This document shows positions 4,555 to 5,490 of a stretch of 5,490 bases of DNA, piece after piece (position 1 is the stretch's first letter; every line of letters begins with the position of its first letter). Origin of the DNA: CAZCWM01 sp964622625 (lineage in GTDB: Bacteria; Planctomycetota; Phycisphaerae; Phycisphaerales; Phycisphaeraceae); NCBI GenBank assembly GCA_964622625.1, contig CAZUUQ010000141.1, positions 1 to 5,490 on the forward strand, given 5' to 3'. The notes under the pieces were generated by a model that did not search any database, was not told the DNA's origin, and worked only from the letters and a program-made list of their open reading frames with translations. Both the position numbers and the translations under genes were made by a program.

Positions 4555-5490
4555 ATGGACCCGAACCGCATGACATTGAAGACGCAGCAGGCTCTGCACA
4601 GCGCGCAGACGATGGCTGCGGAGCTTGGGCATCAGCAGGTCGATGTCGAGCACATGGTGCTGGCGCTGGTGCGTCAGGAGCAGGGGCTTGTGCCGCGACT
4701 GCTGGCGCGGATGGATGCGTCGGTTGAGGCGGTGGCCGACGACCTGAAGGCGGCGCTGTCGCGTGTGCCGGCCGTGTCGGGACCGAGGGCGCCGGGGGCT
4801 GAGCCGGGGCGGGTGATGGTGACCCAGCGGCTGCAGCGGGCGCTGGCGGAGGCGGACAAACAGGCGCGGCGGCTCAAGGACGAGTATGTGAGCGTGGAGC
4901 ACGTGCTGCTGGCGGTGGTCACAGCCGACGCGGATTCGCCGGCGGGCCGGGTGCTTTCAAAGCACGGCATCACGCGGGACACGCTGCTGGCGACGCTCAC
5001 GGCGGTGCGCGGCAACCAGCGGGTGACCAGTGCCGACCCGGAGGCGACGTATGAAGCGCTGTCGCGTTACGGGCGGGATCTGGTGGAGCAGGCGCGGGCG
5101 GGCAAGCTGGACCCGGTGATCGGCCGCGATGAGGAGATCCGGCGGGTGATCCGCATCCTGTCGCGCAAGACCAAGAACAACCCCGTGCTCATCGGCGAGC
5201 CGGGCGTGGGCAAGACGGCGATTGTCGAGGGCCTGGCCCAGCGGATCGTTCGCGGCGACGTGCCCGAGGGCTTGAAGGACAAGACGGTGTTCGCCCTGGA
5301 CATGGGATCGCTGATCGCCGGGGCGAAGTACCGCGGGGAGTTCGAGGAGCGGCTCAAGGCGGTGCTCAATGAAATCAAGAATGCCGAGGGACGGATTCTG
5401 CTGTTCATCGACGAGCTGCACACGATCGTGGGCGCGGGCAAGGCCGAGGGTGCGATGGACGCGGGCAACATGCTCAAGCCGATGCTGGCC
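4555..5490 (+). CDS. clpB: ATP-dependent disaggregase ClpB, N-terminal part (runs off the window)
   Basis: The first 312 residues of ClpB (Hsp104 family), a cytosolic hexamer that works with DnaK and J-proteins to pull polypeptides out of aggregates. Residues 1-150 are the Clp N domain with its two repeats (QVDVEHMVLAL at 28-38 and YVSVEHVLLAV at 111-121). The first AAA+ domain begins near 165. It shows YGRDLVEQARAGKLDPVIGR, Walker A GEPGVGKT at 214-221 (K220), the pore-loop AGAKYRGEFEER with Y259, and Walker B LLFIDE with D286-E287. These positions are eight residues later than I recall for E. coli ClpB. The wording of these motifs favours ClpB over ClpA or ClpC, but the middle domain that would prove it is beyond the window. 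The ATG at 4555 has AAGGA at 4542-4546, eight bases upstream; the next in-frame ATG at 4570 would trim five conserved-looking residues. It is probably co-transcribed with the preceding co-chaperone gene. A full protein would be roughly 860 residues, so about a third is seen. Confidence 0.96.
   Translation, partial: MDPNRMTLKTQQALHSAQTMAAELGHQQVDVEHMVLALVRQEQGLVPRLLARMDASVEAVADDLKAALSRVPAVSGPRAPGAEPGRVMVTQRLQRALAEADKQARRLKDEYVSVEHVLLAVVTADADSPAGRVLSKHGITRDTLLATLTAVRGNQRVTSADPEATYEALSRYGRDLVEQARAGKLDPVIGRDEEIRRVIRILSRKTKNNPVLIGEPGVGKTAIVEGLAQRIVRGDVPEGLKDKTVFALDMGSLIAGAKYRGEFEERLKAVLNEIKNAEGRILLFIDELHTIVGAGKAEGAMDAGNMLKPMLA

Overview
The window is GC-rich and carries four genes, all on the + strand: a hypothetical protein with a degenerate MinD/FlhG-like fold (6-1700), a formylglycine-dependent sulfatase (1802-3160), a zinc-finger-less DnaJ/CbpA-type co-chaperone (3525-4529), and the start of the disaggregase ClpB (4555 to the window end). 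The gene content suggests a Planctomycetota bacterium, perhaps of the Phycisphaerae. The reasons are a sulfatase with no obvious sulfur-metabolism neighbours, a DnaJ beginning MAVKFQDYY, a divergent MinD-like protein, and an interspersed repeat of the type that translates as DGRDARPT or TGGTPVPP, which I recall from planctomycete and verrucomicrobial genomes. This placement is inference from memory, not a database result. The run of exactly 100 Ns shows a draft assembly, possibly from a metagenome.

Layout. Positions 6-1700 hold the MinD-like protein, with two conserved blocks separated by an Ala/Pro/Arg-rich linker. Positions 1701-1801 hold a GC-rich hairpin repeat and then a short stretch before the sulfatase that has no Shine-Dalgarno sequence but has a TANNNT box six bases before the ATG. 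Positions 3161-3524 form the only long non-coding stretch. It contains a weak terminator candidate, an AT-rich island with a 31-bp interrupted dyad overlapping a TTGAAA/TATGAT promoter candidate, and an assembly gap. The gap is flanked by two identical 55-bp copies of the dnaJ leader. A 55-bp overlap abutting a 100-N gap is what a k=55 de Bruijn assembly gives when two overlapping contigs are scaffolded without merging, so the gap is probably false and the dnaJ leader continuous.

The DnaJ-type gene and clpB are 25 bp apart, each with a good ribosome binding site, and look like one protein-quality-control operon: the J-protein recruits DnaK to aggregates and ClpB threads polypeptides out of them. 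No CIRCE or HAIR element was seen, so the dyad at 3244-3274 is the best candidate for an operator. The first two genes have no evident functional link to this pair. I see no tRNA, rRNA, CRISPR array, transposase or clear new multi-gene system. The most unusual items are the dyad, the degenerate P-loop protein and the assembly join.
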